DNA of 45,222 nt from Euryarchaeota archaeon UBA175 (GCA_002497895.1 DAFD01000084.1:1-45222), one strand, 5' to 3'; counted from the first letter of the stretch, positions 8,854-18,429 are shown. Program-made: numbers and translations. Notes: generated by a model not told the origin, from the sequence alone.

Positions 8854-9663
8854 TCAAGTCGTATTACTAATGCGCTCAGGCTCGCTTTGACCGAGCCAAT
8901 TGGAAAATTCGGGACCTTCTTGCCCACAAATTGAGAGCACACCATCGAAGCGCTCACCAATTTGGTGCAAAACTTCTGATTCTGCCAAATGTGGAGCATT
9001 GTTTTTCTCGGACAAATGGCAAAGAACAACGCTTTGCAATCCAGGGTGCAGGACTTCGGTCAATATGTCTGCAGTCTGCTCATTTGAAAGGTGACCTCCC
9101 CTGCCTGAAATCCGCCTTTTCAACGAGGGAGGATAAGGCCCAGAGATTAGCCGCCCCAAGTCGTAATTTGCCTCGATAGAAATGTGCTCACAACCGGAAA
9201 GATGCTTCATCAACTCAAGCGTCGGCTCACCTAAATCTGTTACAATTGCAGCCCTCCGACCATCTCCATTACTAGCGATAATTCCAACATTATCCGCATC
9301 ATCATGAGGCACTGGTACTGGCAATAAACTCAGGTCATCGGCGATGTGCAATCTCTCCAATCCTTCGAAAGTCCGAACTTCTGAAATCGGTTCCAATCCC
9401 AATCTCATCGTAGTCTCAAGATTAGCATACAAGCGTGCCCCCCATTTCTTCGAAGCGCGTGCAGCCGATTTCGAGTGATCTGAGTGGTGATGACTCACAA
9501 CGATGGCATTTACCGAGCTCCCCTCGACTCCTACCATAGCCAATCTCGCTTCCATCTGCTTTAGAGAGAATCCGCAGTCAACGATCACGCGAGTCTCACC
9601 CGTAGAAAGCAGTGTGGCGTTGCCTCGACTACCACTTCCCAGATGCGTTATCTCTAGACCCAT
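8854..9663 (-). CDS. MBL-fold metallo-hydrolase, WalJ/YycJ-like
   Basis: 269 residues. The start LGSGSRGNATLL and the metal motif H58-x-H60-x-D62-H63 (SHHHSDH) are those of the metallo-beta-lactamase fold; VPHDDADNVG and a late His (VVLCHLSEKNN) supply further ligands. The overall pattern is closest to the WalJ/YycJ group (COG1235-like), a family of predicted phosphodiesterases or nucleases; the exact substrate is not deducible. It lacks the extra C-terminal domain of RNase J or CPSF-type nucleases. It is convergent with the STAND gene (22-base gap) and divergent from the calcium-repeat gene. ATG start; no obvious Shine-Dalgarno sequence. Confidence 0.85.
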   Translation of the reverse strand: MGLEITHLGSGSRGNATLLSTGETRVIVDCGFSLKQMEARLAMVGVEGSSVNAIVVSHHHSDHSKSAARASKKWGARLYANLETTMRLGLEPISEVRTFEGLERLHIADDLSLLPVPVPHDDADNVGIIASNGDGRRAAIVTDLGEPTLELMKHLSGCEHISIEANYDLGRLISGPYPPSLKRRISGRGGHLSNEQTADILTEVLHPGLQSVVLCHLSEKNNAPHLAESEVLHQIGERFDGVLSICGQEGPEFSNWLGQSEPERISNTT

Positions 9664-9754
9664 CGAACCATTTCAACCGGCGTCGCAGTCGGGTCTTCAA
9701 TACGACCCCAACAAGCCCTTCATACACCCCGAACAGTCACCCCCTTCTCGCGCG

Positions 9755-9771
9755 CGACGGCGGAGCCGTCG
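9755..9771. repeat. 3-nt-loop hairpin CGACGGC-GGA-GCCGTCG
   Basis: Perfect 7-bp stem in the 199-base gap between divergent genes, 92 bases before ATG 9863. Read on the minus strand the loop is TCC. Apart from this hairpin and a ribosome site at 9852-9856, I see nothing else in the gap. Confidence 0.55.
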
Positions 9772-9862
9772 GCCAAGTGTCTCCCCCAGATGTCCGAACG
9801 ACGCTCCATCATCGTCATAAGTCAAGCAAGAGCGCTCGCGATTGTCCAGACGAGGTCATATC

Positions 9863-12800
9863 ATGCGACGCAAGCAAACCGCTTTCTTCGTGACCCTACT
9901 CATACTGAGTAGTCTCGTCTTCGTATCCCAGACTCGGCCACAGGCCCCCGTATCCTCAGTAGACCCTCCAGACCAACCAGGTTCTGGGCCGATGGCGGTG
10001 GACCAAGATGAGGATCTCATCCCAGATATCCACGAGGTGATATTCGGAGAGGCACGCCATATTGATACTCCATTTGGAATCATAGTCATCGATGGCCTCG
10101 ATCCGATGAATGGCTCTGATAATATCACCGACTTCGATCGGGATGGGGCGAGCGCCCTGATGGAATATTGCTGGCCCTGGACGCTCGACACATGTTTCAC
10201 CGAACGTCTTTCGTTGACAGGTAAATCCCCAGATGAAACGGAATCGGGTTTCCGAGAGTATCTCGACCCTCGTGAATCTGATAGTGATGGGGACGGACTG
10301 CCTGACGGTTTTGAGATTTACATGTGCACCGAGGGCGGTACAGGATACCAAAACCAAGCGACCAGTGAATGGGTCTGCCTCTACTTCGACCCGCTTGACA
10401 GCTCGGATCTGGTCGAAGATGCCGATCTCTGTGTGGACCAAGCGAGCCAGTGGGGTTGCGGCGATGGATTCGACGTAAACCGTGACGGCGAGATAGATAT
10501 CGGTGAAAGATACACAAATACTGAGGAATATTGGTTCGGCGCACCAGATGGTTGGCTGACCGAAAGGGATGGCTTGTGGTGCGCCGGTAAAATGCCGAAT
10601 TTGCATGCTGACGCTTGTCAGACCGATGTTGAGCGTCCAACTGGAGATGATGGTTGGTTGGGCACCGATCCTCGAAGAATCGATTCTGACCATTACACTT
10701 GGAGCGAATTGATTCCAACCAGCCTCGCCGTACCAGGTGATGGAATTCCTGATGGATGGGAAGCATATCACGGCCTCGATCCTCGAAATGCCAGCGATGC
10801 GGTAATCGATAGCGATTCAGATGGTTGGGATATCGATCGCGATGGTTTCATCATTCCAGATTCATCAATTGCCACCGCTCGATGGGGAGAGGCATTCAGT
10901 AATTTTGAGGAATACATGCTCCATCTCGATAGCGGCAATTGGGTTCGCCCAGGATTGAGGGCTTCGATGCTTACGGATGAGCCAGTAGAGACGATGTTCT
11001 TCGATCAGGGTACGGATCCTATGCTCGTCGATGGTCGAGTTCACACAGTGATTCCCGACCAAGGTCGAGACCGTTTGATTATTGGCTCAGCCTATGGAAT
11101 AACCACCATCGACCCATTCGAAGGTACCTCGTCAACAACTGAACTTCCCGAGGGAATGGAGATGTTTACGATGATGAGATGGAGCCCTGCATCAGAGGAT
11201 TACCTCATCATAGGCACCAATCATGGCCTTCACGCTTTGATTCTCGAAAACGGTCTGCCACAGATCGATACGATGACTGAATCTGATCTTGGGACAGTTC
11301 GAGTCATCGAGAGGCTTCAGACCGGCAGTGGGGATCTCGACCTGTTCATTCTCGGTCAGGGCACAAATGTCTGGACGATGACACTCTCCGAACCTGCTTC
11401 GGGCCGAGGTACTCCTGATTTCACTACTCCAGTCTTCATTCAACCTCTTTCAGATCTCGTCGCCGATGCTGGTGCCTCTCTGACGGAAGTAATTCACGTG
11501 CCGATGTCTGGACGAGGTCCAATGCTCATCGTCGGAACTGACAGTGGAATGATTCGCTGGGACACGACCGATGGAACACCATCCATCGGCAGCCCTTTCT
11601 GGATTTACGATACTGACTCGGCGGAGGATTACGTGCAATTTGCCGATCTTCTAAATTCCTCTAAATCTGCTGTTGTGAATGTGATGGAGCTCGCTGGCCC
11701 AGTCGCTGCCGATGGCTCGCTCGAAGAGGTCACAGGAGTCTGGCTAGGTACTCCTGGCGGCTTACATCTAATCGATCTCGACCTCTTCGTCGGTCTGCCA
11801 GAGCAGGCCTTCAACACCGATCGAATGTTCAACATTGAGCGATGGGAGGAAGGCGCTAACGACATTCACTCGATTATCGCCCTCCAAAAATGTGTCATCC
11901 TCGGTTCGAGGGATGGAACTTGGGCTCTCGAAGGTGGCTCGCATGGTATCCTTGGATATTTTGACAATCAGACGAGGATGCCTGGTTTAGTCACATCACT
12001 CACGACTTTCATCAATGATGGTAATGAGTATCTCTTCGCAGGAGTATCACCTGGTCAATACATGAACATCATGCCAATCGACCCGCAGTCATCAGATTCT
12101 GACCTCGACGGGATGCCTGATGGTTGGGAATTTGTCTACGGCCTTGACCCAACTGACCCTTACGACCGTGAGCGTGATGCCGACGCTGACGGAGTTCACT
12201 TTGATGTCGCTGGGGTCGAATTCAGTCGCGATTGGAGCAATCTCGACGAATACCGCTTTGTCAATACTAGCGAAGGTGGTTTCAACGGCACTGATCCTCG
12301 TAATATCGATACCGACGGCGACGGTCTGACCGACGGTCAGGAGTATTGGGGATGGTTCGCAGAGTCGACGGAATTCTCTTGTCATTATCTGAATGACGAA
12401 TACATTTGTGATGATGATGACGGCGAAGAAGCCCTCGACGTCCACCTCTCTGGTTGGCTTAACTCCGGAGCTGGCGGAGGAACCGATGGTCCAACCGATC
12501 CGACGACTGCTGACAGCGACGGTGATGGAATGCCCGATGGTTGGGAGATTGAGCACCGTCGTTGGATTGGTGATGTTTACACCGGAGGTAACCTCTGGAC
12601 TCTTGACCCTCGTGACCCGAGCGATGCGACCATGGATGCTGATGGAGACGGCCTCGACAACCTCTGTGAATACATGTGGGGCAACTTGCTGGAGACCGTC
12701 CTAATCGAAGGCTTACCGACTCATCGAGAGAATGCCAGCGCAGCTCTCAATTGGACCAAGACCGACCCCAATAACCCCGATTCCGATGGCGATTCTCTGC

Positions 12801-15595
12801 CTGACGGCTGGGAAGCCCGTTACCAGTGCACTTGGGGTCGTAATAACCGCGGAATCAATCCCCTGAATGGCTCAGATGCCCTCAACAACCCAGATGGAGA
12901 TGGATTCGACGTCAATCATGACGGTGTCCTCGACTTGAATGAGAGTTTGGTCAATTGGCTGGAATACCATCTCAAGGATCAGATTATCCAAACTGATACG
13001 ACCGACACCGGCCTCGCATTCCCTGATAATTTCACCACACTGCTCGCCCACGAGTCATGGATAGGCTTCGCAGGAGCCTCCTTCGGCCTCGAAACCAGCA
13101 ATTCATATCGCAGTCTGATTAATGGCACCACTAGCGACGACGTCGGTGCCTCCAACCCTCTAGATTCCGACTCTGACCGCGATGGCATCCCAGATGGATG
13201 GGAATTCTATCATGCGCGGTGGAGTCTGTATGATGAAGGTTGGACTCTCAACCCCGTTGATGAAGGTGATCAGGTCGGTGATCCCGACGGTGATGGAATG
13301 AACAATTGGGAGGAGTACAATGTCATCGATGGCAATATGAGTGAAATCGATGATATGACGACTGTTCCACAATTCTATCTCTTACAGGTAGGTGGTGAAT
13401 TACTCGCTACACCCTGGCTCTCTGCTGAATCAACACTCTCGTTCGGAACATTCCTGAGCGCGGAGCAAATTTCTCTCACCGGCTATACCGCCGACCCTAA
13501 CAATCCGGATACCGATGGTGATGGTCTTCTCGATGGAATCGAATTGATGTTCACTCGCTGGAATGCTAGCGATGAGGTCTGGACTCTCAATCCGTTGGTA
13601 GCCGGCGATGGAAATTACGACTCTGATCGCGACGGCATCACAGACCTCGTTGAACTCAATCTCACAAACAAGAATCCTCAGAACGGTGGTCTATCGCCAC
13701 CCGACGCTCCCCGACTCTGGGAAGAAGCCGAATCACTCGACCCAGACGAAGCAGTCAACAGAGTCTATCGTATTCTCTTCAACAAGGAGGGTAGGGCCGA
13801 AATCGCCCTTGAGCAATTCGATGCGTGGCAGCTTGGTGAGCCCGCAAAGCCGCTACTCCAAGCCTTGTTGGGAATCACCGATCCGAATGCCGAGGACACT
13901 GACCGAGACGGCATGAGTGATGGATACGAGTATTGGTTCACTGAATGGGATCTTGAAGCCAATATCTGGACGATGAACGCACTTACAGATATCGATATCC
14001 ACGCAGATAGTGATGAGGATTCATTCGACTGCAATGGAGACGGATACATATCGGACTCGGAATCATACGATAACCTCGCCGAATACGATGCTCGCGTCTA
14101 TGGGAAGCGTTCGGCCATCGACACCATCCCTAACGGAACCGGACTAGTGTCCTACGGTCTCGACACGATTACCGCTTACATGCAGGAGCAAAGCATGTCG
14201 GAGCAAGCTGCTGCTGACCAACTTTGGGTGATGTTCTCCACCAAGGACATAGTCTCGAGTGACCGTGCAGGGCTGATCAATTCCATCGACCCCGACAATT
14301 TCAATTTCAGTCTTGCAGGTGTCTCCGATCCAACACACGCAGATTCCGACAGCGATGGCATACCCGACGGTTGGGAATTCTGTTACTCGATTTACGGTCA
14401 ATGGCTACCAGTCAACGAATACCGCTGGTCACTTAACCCGCTGAACCCGCTCGACATCGAGTATGATCCTGATGCTGATGGCTGGTATGATCGAACAATC
14501 TTCGACAATCCTGCTACGCAAGGAGTTTGGGAGAACCGCGAATTCACATCAGGACCAGCCAGTGATCAAATCATCCCATCTTACGCTGAACTCTACTTCA
14601 CTAATTTGATGGAATACAATAACGGAACTCATCCTCTCGACATCGATAGCGACGATGACTCTCAGATCATGGAGGTCACTCGAAGCGGCGGAAACGTCGT
14701 CGGATACGAGCAGAACATGAATCTCTCAGACGGCCGTGAGGTGTTCAAGTATGGAACAAATGCGCTTGACAACGACACAGACGGCGACATGATGCCTGAC
14801 TTCTACGAGTATTACAGAGGTTGGAACGAGACCAATGACAATTGGTCTTCTTACTTACAGATCTCAGTCGTCTGGTATCAGGTGACGCCGAACGTCCTCA
14901 AGCCAGTGACCGTCAATGGTGGCACAATCGGACGCCCATTACTCGATTGGACATGGTTCACACACGACGCGACCGACGCCAGCGATGCGGGACAGGATGC
15001 GGACAATGATGGAGGGTGGGATTGTAATGGAGGCAATTGTGTTTACATTCCATACAACAATTTCCAAGAATACTACGGTGTCGTCAATGCGACTCTCTCC
15101 TCACCAACACTTGTTCGCCAAGCTAACCTCTTCGATTGTTCAGGAGGCACTGTTGAGGAATGGTGGCAACTGCGTGAGGCGCTGCTAGGGACATGTGGTG
15201 GAGCCGCAGCGCTTGAGACCAATTACTTCCGAATGTACAAAATAAACAACGATGACACGCTCTACGCTTACATCGTCGACGACAACGATATCGATTACCA
15301 ATTACTCGATGAATCCGATGATGAAATCCTCGTCAACGGAGCTTGGGCAGACATCTACGAACGCTTTGCTGGTGACCGATATCACTACCCTAACACCGGT
15401 TTGGGAGAATATGTCTGGGGCTGGTGGATGATTGATATCGATGGCGATCAAATTGCTGATGGTACAAATCCAGCGAACTGGGATAGCGATGGCGATTGGC
15501 TAAACGATTACTTCGAGATCGAGGACGATATGTTGGACGGTGTGCGGGGCAACTCCGGTTCACCGATTCGCTACGATGACCGGACTACAGAGTGA
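9863..15595 (+). CDS. Giant secreted calcium-repeat (thrombospondin type 3/dockerin-like) protein
   Basis: About 1910 residues. I start it at ATG 9863 (GAGGT ribosome site 6 bases upstream, signal peptide MRRKQTAFFVTLLILSSLVF); a TTG at 9842 is also in frame. The chain carries at least twelve copies of an Asp-rich loop of the form SDxDGxPDGWE, the acidic pattern of thrombospondin type 3 repeats and EF-hand-like calcium loops, plus dockerin-like D.N.DG..D segments. Each is followed by aromatic/helical spacer (WxFxYxLDPxD). Roughly residues 360-720 lack these loops and read as a beta-propeller-like region. The protein ends shortly after a repeat with no membrane helix or sorting tail, so it may be released or held by another surface protein. 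A calcium-stiffened adhesin or scaffold is the likeliest role; no enzyme motif was recognised. Confidence 0.87.
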   Translation: MRRKQTAFFVTLLILSSLVFVSQTRPQAPVSSVDPPDQPGSGPMAVDQDEDLIPDIHEVIFGEARHIDTPFGIIVIDGLDPMNGSDNITDFDRDGASALMEYCWPWTLDTCFTERLSLTGKSPDETESGFREYLDPRESDSDGDGLPDGFEIYMCTEGGTGYQNQATSEWVCLYFDPLDSSDLVEDADLCVDQASQWGCGDGFDVNRDGEIDIGERYTNTEEYWFGAPDGWLTERDGLWCAGKMPNLHADACQTDVERPTGDDGWLGTDPRRIDSDHYTWSELIPTSLAVPGDGIPDGWEAYHGLDPRNASDAVIDSDSDGWDIDRDGFIIPDSSIATARWGEAFSNFEEYMLHLDSGNWVRPGLRASMLTDEPVETMFFDQGTDPMLVDGRVHTVIPDQGRDRLIIGSAYGITTIDPFEGTSSTTELPEGMEMFTMMRWSPASEDYLIIGTNHGLHALILENGLPQIDTMTESDLGTVRVIERLQTGSGDLDLFILGQGTNVWTMTLSEPASGRGTPDFTTPVFIQPLSDLVADAGASLTEVIHVPMSGRGPMLIVGTDSGMIRWDTTDGTPSIGSPFWIYDTDSAEDYVQFADLLNSSKSAVVNVMELAGPVAADGSLEEVTGVWLGTPGGLHLIDLDLFVGLPEQAFNTDRMFNIERWEEGANDIHSIIALQKCVILGSRDGTWALEGGSHGILGYFDNQTRMPGLVTSLTTFINDGNEYLFAGVSPGQYMNIMPIDPQSSDSDLDGMPDGWEFVYGLDPTDPYDRERDADADGVHFDVAGVEFSRDWSNLDEYRFVNTSEGGFNGTDPRNIDTDGDGLTDGQEYWGWFAESTEFSCHYLNDEYICDDDDGEEALDVHLSGWLNSGAGGGTDGPTDPTTADSDGDGMPDGWEIEHRRWIGDVYTGGNLWTLDPRDPSDATMDADGDGLDNLCEYMWGNLLETVLIEGLPTHRENASAALNWTKTDPNNPDSDGDSLPDGWEARYQCTWGRNNRGINPLNGSDALNNPDGDGFDVNHDGVLDLNESLVNWLEYHLKDQIIQTDTTDTGLAFPDNFTTLLAHESWIGFAGASFGLETSNSYRSLINGTTSDDVGASNPLDSDSDRDGIPDGWEFYHARWSLYDEGWTLNPVDEGDQVGDPDGDGMNNWEEYNVIDGNMSEIDDMTTVPQFYLLQVGGELLATPWLSAESTLSFGTFLSAEQISLTGYTADPNNPDTDGDGLLDGIELMFTRWNASDEVWTLNPLVAGDGNYDSDRDGITDLVELNLTNKNPQNGGLSPPDAPRLWEEAESLDPDEAVNRVYRILFNKEGRAEIALEQFDAWQLGEPAKPLLQALLGITDPNAEDTDRDGMSDGYEYWFTEWDLEANIWTMNALTDIDIHADSDEDSFDCNGDGYISDSESYDNLAEYDARVYGKRSAIDTIPNGTGLVSYGLDTITAYMQEQSMSEQAAADQLWVMFSTKDIVSSDRAGLINSIDPDNFNFSLAGVSDPTHADSDSDGIPDGWEFCYSIYGQWLPVNEYRWSLNPLNPLDIEYDPDADGWYDRTIFDNPATQGVWENREFTSGPASDQIIPSYAELYFTNLMEYNNGTHPLDIDSDDDSQIMEVTRSGGNVVGYEQNMNLSDGREVFKYGTNALDNDTDGDMMPDFYEYYRGWNETNDNWSSYLQISVVWYQVTPNVLKPVTVNGGTIGRPLLDWTWFTHDATDASDAGQDADNDGGWDCNGGNCVYIPYNNFQEYYGVVNATLSSPTLVRQANLFDCSGGTVEEWWQLREALLGTCGGAAALETNYFRMYKINNDDTLYAYIVDDNDIDYQLLDESDDEILVNGAWADIYERFAGDRYHYPNTGLGEYVWGWWMIDIDGDQIADGTNPANWDSDGDWLNDYFEIEDDMLDGVRGNSGSPIRYDDRTTE

Positions 15596-15609
15596 TTCAG
15601 ATAGCGAAT

Positions 15610-15629
15610 CGATAGGCGCGTTTCTATCG
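15610..15629. repeat. Hairpin CGATAG - 8 nt - CTATCG
   Basis: Perfect 6-bp stem with an 8-base loop, 15 bases after the stop of the calcium-repeat protein. It is probably a 3'-end structure of that long transcript. No T-run follows. Confidence 0.45.
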
Positions 15630-15673
15630 GACGGCTTCGGTTGATTCTTGAGTAAGACACGCGAGGGTTGCCC

Positions 15674-16144
15674 GTGGACGAGGATGCGAAAATTCCCGGG
15701 CCGGATCAACCGGTAGAGGAGCGCCTGCTGTTTCTGCAGGAGAATCTCGTCAACTTCGTCAAGCAGTATAGCCTTCCTGTAATCGAGGTAGCACTTGTCG
15801 TATCGAAGTACATCCGCATGCTTCTGACTTCATTGGAACAAGCCGCGGCAGAAAGCGGCGAAAAAATCCCTGCGAATATCGCCGAGCCTTGGCCAGTCGA
15901 GTTCGATGGGGTTGTACCAAGCATCGAATCATTCCCGCTGGACAAGTTACTCGGTACTCTAGATGAAGATCGAATGGACATTCTAGACACTATGATGCGG
16001 GTGATAATCAACGGGTCAGAGATTCCTTTCTCTTCCGCTCTCACCTTACTGCGTGACTGGGAGATGCGTCTGCGAGGACAGATGGCCGAGGCGACTAGTC
16101 CCGGTCACTTGTTCAGTCCTATGGATCTTCCAGATGGATTCTGA
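15674..16144 (+). CDS. Small acidic protein of unknown function
   Basis: 156 residues, no signal peptide and no membrane segment. I chose the GTG at 15674 because GAGGG sits 6 bases before it; the TTG at 15668 leaves no spacing for a ribosome site. The sequence is helical and acidic, with a central amphipathic stretch (LPVIEVALVVSKYIRMLLTS) and a Pro/Asp end. I recognise no family. Position between the giant exported protein and the TrhO pair gives no clear functional link. Codon use is like its neighbours, so I take it as a real gene. Confidence 0.65.
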   Translation: MDEDAKIPGPDQPVEERLLFLQENLVNFVKQYSLPVIEVALVVSKYIRMLLTSLEQAAAESGEKIPANIAEPWPVEFDGVVPSIESFPLDKLLGTLDEDRMDILDTMMRVIINGSEIPFSSALTLLRDWEMRLRGQMAEATSPGHLFSPMDLPDGF

Positions 16145-16171
16145 TTTCCATTACAGAATCTTTGCGCAGAT

Positions 16172-16186
16172 AGGCCAAACTGGCCT
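16172..16186. terminator. 3-nt-loop hairpin AGGCCA-AAC-TGGCCT between convergent genes
   Basis: Perfect 6-bp stem in the 41-base gap between two convergent stops, ending on the last base of the trhO stop codon. Its place suits a 3'-end element for both transcripts. There is no T-run, so a termination role is inferred from position only. Confidence 0.45.
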
Positions 16187-17004
16187 CATGATTCAATGCA
16201 GTATGGACAAGATTTGGCAATCACGTACTGTTCGCTCTCCATTTCTTCCTCAGTCAATGGCTCACGGCAAGCCCAGCATACCTGCGTAGTCGTTTCCTCA
16301 AGCGCGGGGTCAAGAGCGACTCGGCGGTCGAAAACAAAGCAATCTCCATTCCAGTATTCTCCGCCGACCTCCTCGAAGTATCCTAGAATCCCACCCTTGA
16401 GTTGACGAACGTCGGAATAGCCTTGATTCATCATCACCGCGCTAGCCTTCTCGCATCGTATGCCGCCGGTACAGAACATCACAATTGTCTGCTCCTTATC
16501 GATTCCAGATGTGCTTACAGCTTCTGGGAAGCTGCGGAACGAGGATAAATTGAGGTCGATTGCTCCCTCAAAAGTTCCTAATTTGACTTCGTAATCATTA
16601 CGTGTATCGAGGACGGTTATTTCACGTCCCTCGTCCATCCACTGCTTGAATTCAGCCGGCGAGACATTCTCGCCGGTGTGCTTAGATGGGCGAATTTCTT
16701 CAAGGCCGAGCGAAATTATTTCTTTCTTTAATCGGACATTCATTCTCCTGAACGACATCCTTTCGCTGTAAGACAACTTCACTGGGATGTCGACAAATCT
16801 CTCATCATTCTCAAGATATTCAACAAACTGATCGATGCCGGACTGGCTGCCAGAGAGAAAGAAATTGATTCCTTCGTGACTCAGTAAAATTGTCCCAAGA
16901 AGTCCGGCTTCGTCGCACGCAGACTTGAACGGAGCGCGCAAGGCGTCGCGATCGGGTAGATCGACGAAGCGATATCCTGCGATATTGACGATCTGACCTT
17001 CCAC
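16186..17004 (-). CDS. trhO: tRNA uridine(34) hydroxylase TrhO (rhodanese family)
   Basis: 272 residues matching the UPF0176/YceA family: an acylphosphatase-like N-terminal half (GTILLSHEGINFFLSG), a rhodanese domain with catalytic loop C178-TGGIR-C184, and a C-terminal Cys cluster (CWAC ... CPYC). In bacteria TrhO uses O2 (with prephenate-derived alternatives handled by TrhP) to hydroxylate U34 of certain tRNAs to ho5U. GTG start, with GGTGGG from just after the upstream stop as ribosome site. It follows the small membrane-protein gene by 10 bases, so the two are likely co-transcribed. The family is mainly bacterial, so transfer into this lineage is a reasonable inference. Confidence 0.92.
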   Translation of the reverse strand: MEGQIVNIAGYRFVDLPDRDALRAPFKSACDEAGLLGTILLSHEGINFFLSGSQSGIDQFVEYLENDERFVDIPVKLSYSERMSFRRMNVRLKKEIISLGLEEIRPSKHTGENVSPAEFKQWMDEGREITVLDTRNDYEVKLGTFEGAIDLNLSSFRSFPEAVSTSGIDKEQTIVMFCTGGIRCEKASAVMMNQGYSDVRQLKGGILGYFEEVGGEYWNGDCFVFDRRVALDPALEETTTQVCWACREPLTEEEMESEQYVIAKSCPYCIES

Positions 17005-17014
17005 TCAGCCCACC

Positions 17015-17344
17015 CTATCCGGATTGAGCGCGCGCGACTATTCCGCTTGAAACCCACCATGCATCGCCGATAGACCAGATATAGAGTATAGGCCAAAGAA
17101 CGATGGTCAGAATCAGTGGGAATTGTACGGCAAACCAGCCCGCAGCCTTGCGATGTTGCCGGTTGAAGTGCTGACCGATATAGAGGAATGGAACTAGGGC
17201 TAAAGCAATGGCAATCAGAGGTCTAAGAGCTCCCCATGGACCTATTCCTCCACTGACCTCGTACCAGATGACTCGGACGACACCCAAGGGGCCTGGCCCC
17301 CCCTCGTCCTCTTCGACCACCTGTACGACATAATCGTCGCTCAT
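17015..17344 (-). CDS. Small integral membrane protein of unknown function
   Basis: 109 residues. The N-terminal ~25 are acidic and Gly/Pro-rich; two or three hydrophobic stretches follow (about 43-58, 71-88 and a short one after), separated by a basic loop HFNRQHRK, giving a predicted multi-pass membrane protein. GAGGGGGT lies just before the ATG as a strong ribosome site. It is the first gene of an apparent two-gene unit with trhO. No family recognised. Confidence 0.65.
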   Translation of the reverse strand: MSDDYVVQVVEEDEGGPGPLGVVRVIWYEVSGGIGPWGALRPLIAIALALVPFLYIGQHFNRQHRKAAGWFAVQFPLILTIVLWPILYIWSIGDAWWVSSGIVARAQSG

Positions 17345-17412
17345 CGATACCCCCTCGGGTCACTGGTGAATGAATCTGACGACGTGGCGGGCCGCGTAAA
17401 GCACAACTATCG

Positions 17413-18429
17413 ATGGCCTATGAGCGGGCCGTGACTCTCCGAGTCTTGCTCACGGGATTCCCTCCTTTTGGCGGCCATAGTGAGAATGTTTCAGACAAGA
17501 TTCGGTGTAGGCTTGAGTCACTTGGAATTGCTGGGATTGAATTGCAGACATTACTGTTGACTTGTGACGAAGCGGGCTCGGGGCGTGTTGCTGCGCTGAT
17601 TCGCGATGGAGATCGCTTCGATGCAATTGTTCATCTCGGATTAGCAGAATCTCGCACAACAATTTCTCTTGAGCGCTGTGGGCAGAATGAGTCAAAATTT
17701 CGCATGGCTGACAATTCTGGGCGAGTGGTGGAAGGGGAAGTCATCGAGGGTGGCCTTGCAAGGCTGGCGACGACCGCTTCGGTACATGTGTTGGATGAGG
17801 AATTCGAGCATGAGACAGATATTGCTTGGAGCGATTCCGCCGGAGCGTTTGTCTGTAATGAGACAATTTATCGTACTCTAGAAGCGATTGACTCTGTTGC
17901 TGCGAAGGCTTCAGATGGTCGGGTGCTTCCTGCGATTTTCATACATCTTCCCCCTGAATCTGAGGTTTCTTTGGAAAGACAGGTAGAGGTTGTACGACGA
18001 GTCGTGTTGGCAGTGTCGAGTAAGCCACGACTCGAAGTCGTCGGCGCGCTAATCTTCGATGCTGAAGGTCGCATTCTCGCCTGCCGACGACCTCCTGAGG
18101 ATGTCTGGGGTGGATGGTGGGAATTCCCTGGTGGCAAAGTCGATGCCGGCGAGGGGCAACGAGAAGCCTTAGTCCGTGAAATTGCCGAGGAATTGCAACT
18201 CGAAGTGGTGCCCGACCGCATCGTCGCATCGCTAAGTCATGAGTATGATGATCGCCATGTATCTCTCGATATCTGGAATTGTGGCGTTATCGACCCGAAG
18301 TTGGTGAATCCTATCGAACACGATGAGGTGCGCTGGCTCGATAGAAGGTCTCTTGATTCAGTGAAATGGCTTCCAGCCGATGAACCCCTTATCCAAGAAT
18401 GGATTGAATCCGGACTGCCTCAGTCCTGA
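17413..18429 (+). CDS. Fusion of pyroglutamyl-peptidase I (C15) and MutT-like Nudix hydrolase
   Basis: 338 residues with two complete enzyme domains. Residues about 8-200 match pyroglutamyl-peptidase I: LLTGFPPFGGHSEN at the start and the expected triad as Glu87 (SLER), Cys148 (FVCNE) and His178 (IFIHLPP). This enzyme removes N-terminal pyroglutamate from peptides. Residues about 208-335 are a Nudix domain with an intact box, G241-x5-E247-x7-REIAEE, preceded by ILACRRPPEDVWGGWWEFPG, typical of MutT/CTP-pyrophosphohydrolase-like enzymes that clear oxidised or unwanted NTPs. There is no stop or frameshift between the domains, so this is one polypeptide. ATG start without a clear Shine-Dalgarno sequence. 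Its stop overlaps the convergent UPF0201 gene by 10 bases. Why the activities are joined is not evident. Confidence 0.9.
   Translation: MAYERAVTLRVLLTGFPPFGGHSENVSDKIRCRLESLGIAGIELQTLLLTCDEAGSGRVAALIRDGDRFDAIVHLGLAESRTTISLERCGQNESKFRMADNSGRVVEGEVIEGGLARLATTASVHVLDEEFEHETDIAWSDSAGAFVCNETIYRTLEAIDSVAAKASDGRVLPAIFIHLPPESEVSLERQVEVVRRVVLAVSSKPRLEVVGALIFDAEGRILACRRPPEDVWGGWWEFPGGKVDAGEGQREALVREIAEELQLEVVPDRIVASLSHEYDDRHVSLDIWNCGVIDPKLVNPIEHDEVRWLDRRSLDSVKWLPADEPLIQEWIESGLPQS

Noticed and set aside
9956..10771. Long minus-strand frames opposite the calcium-repeat gene
   Set aside because: Asp-rich GAT/GAC repeats on the plus strand leave few stops on the opposite strand; no start signal or domain is seen.
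9863..15595. DNA tandem repeats or CRISPR-like array suggested by recurrent GATGG-TGGGA blocks
   Set aside because: The blocks are irregularly spaced, vary at synonymous sites and encode the protein calcium loops; no uniform spacers exist.
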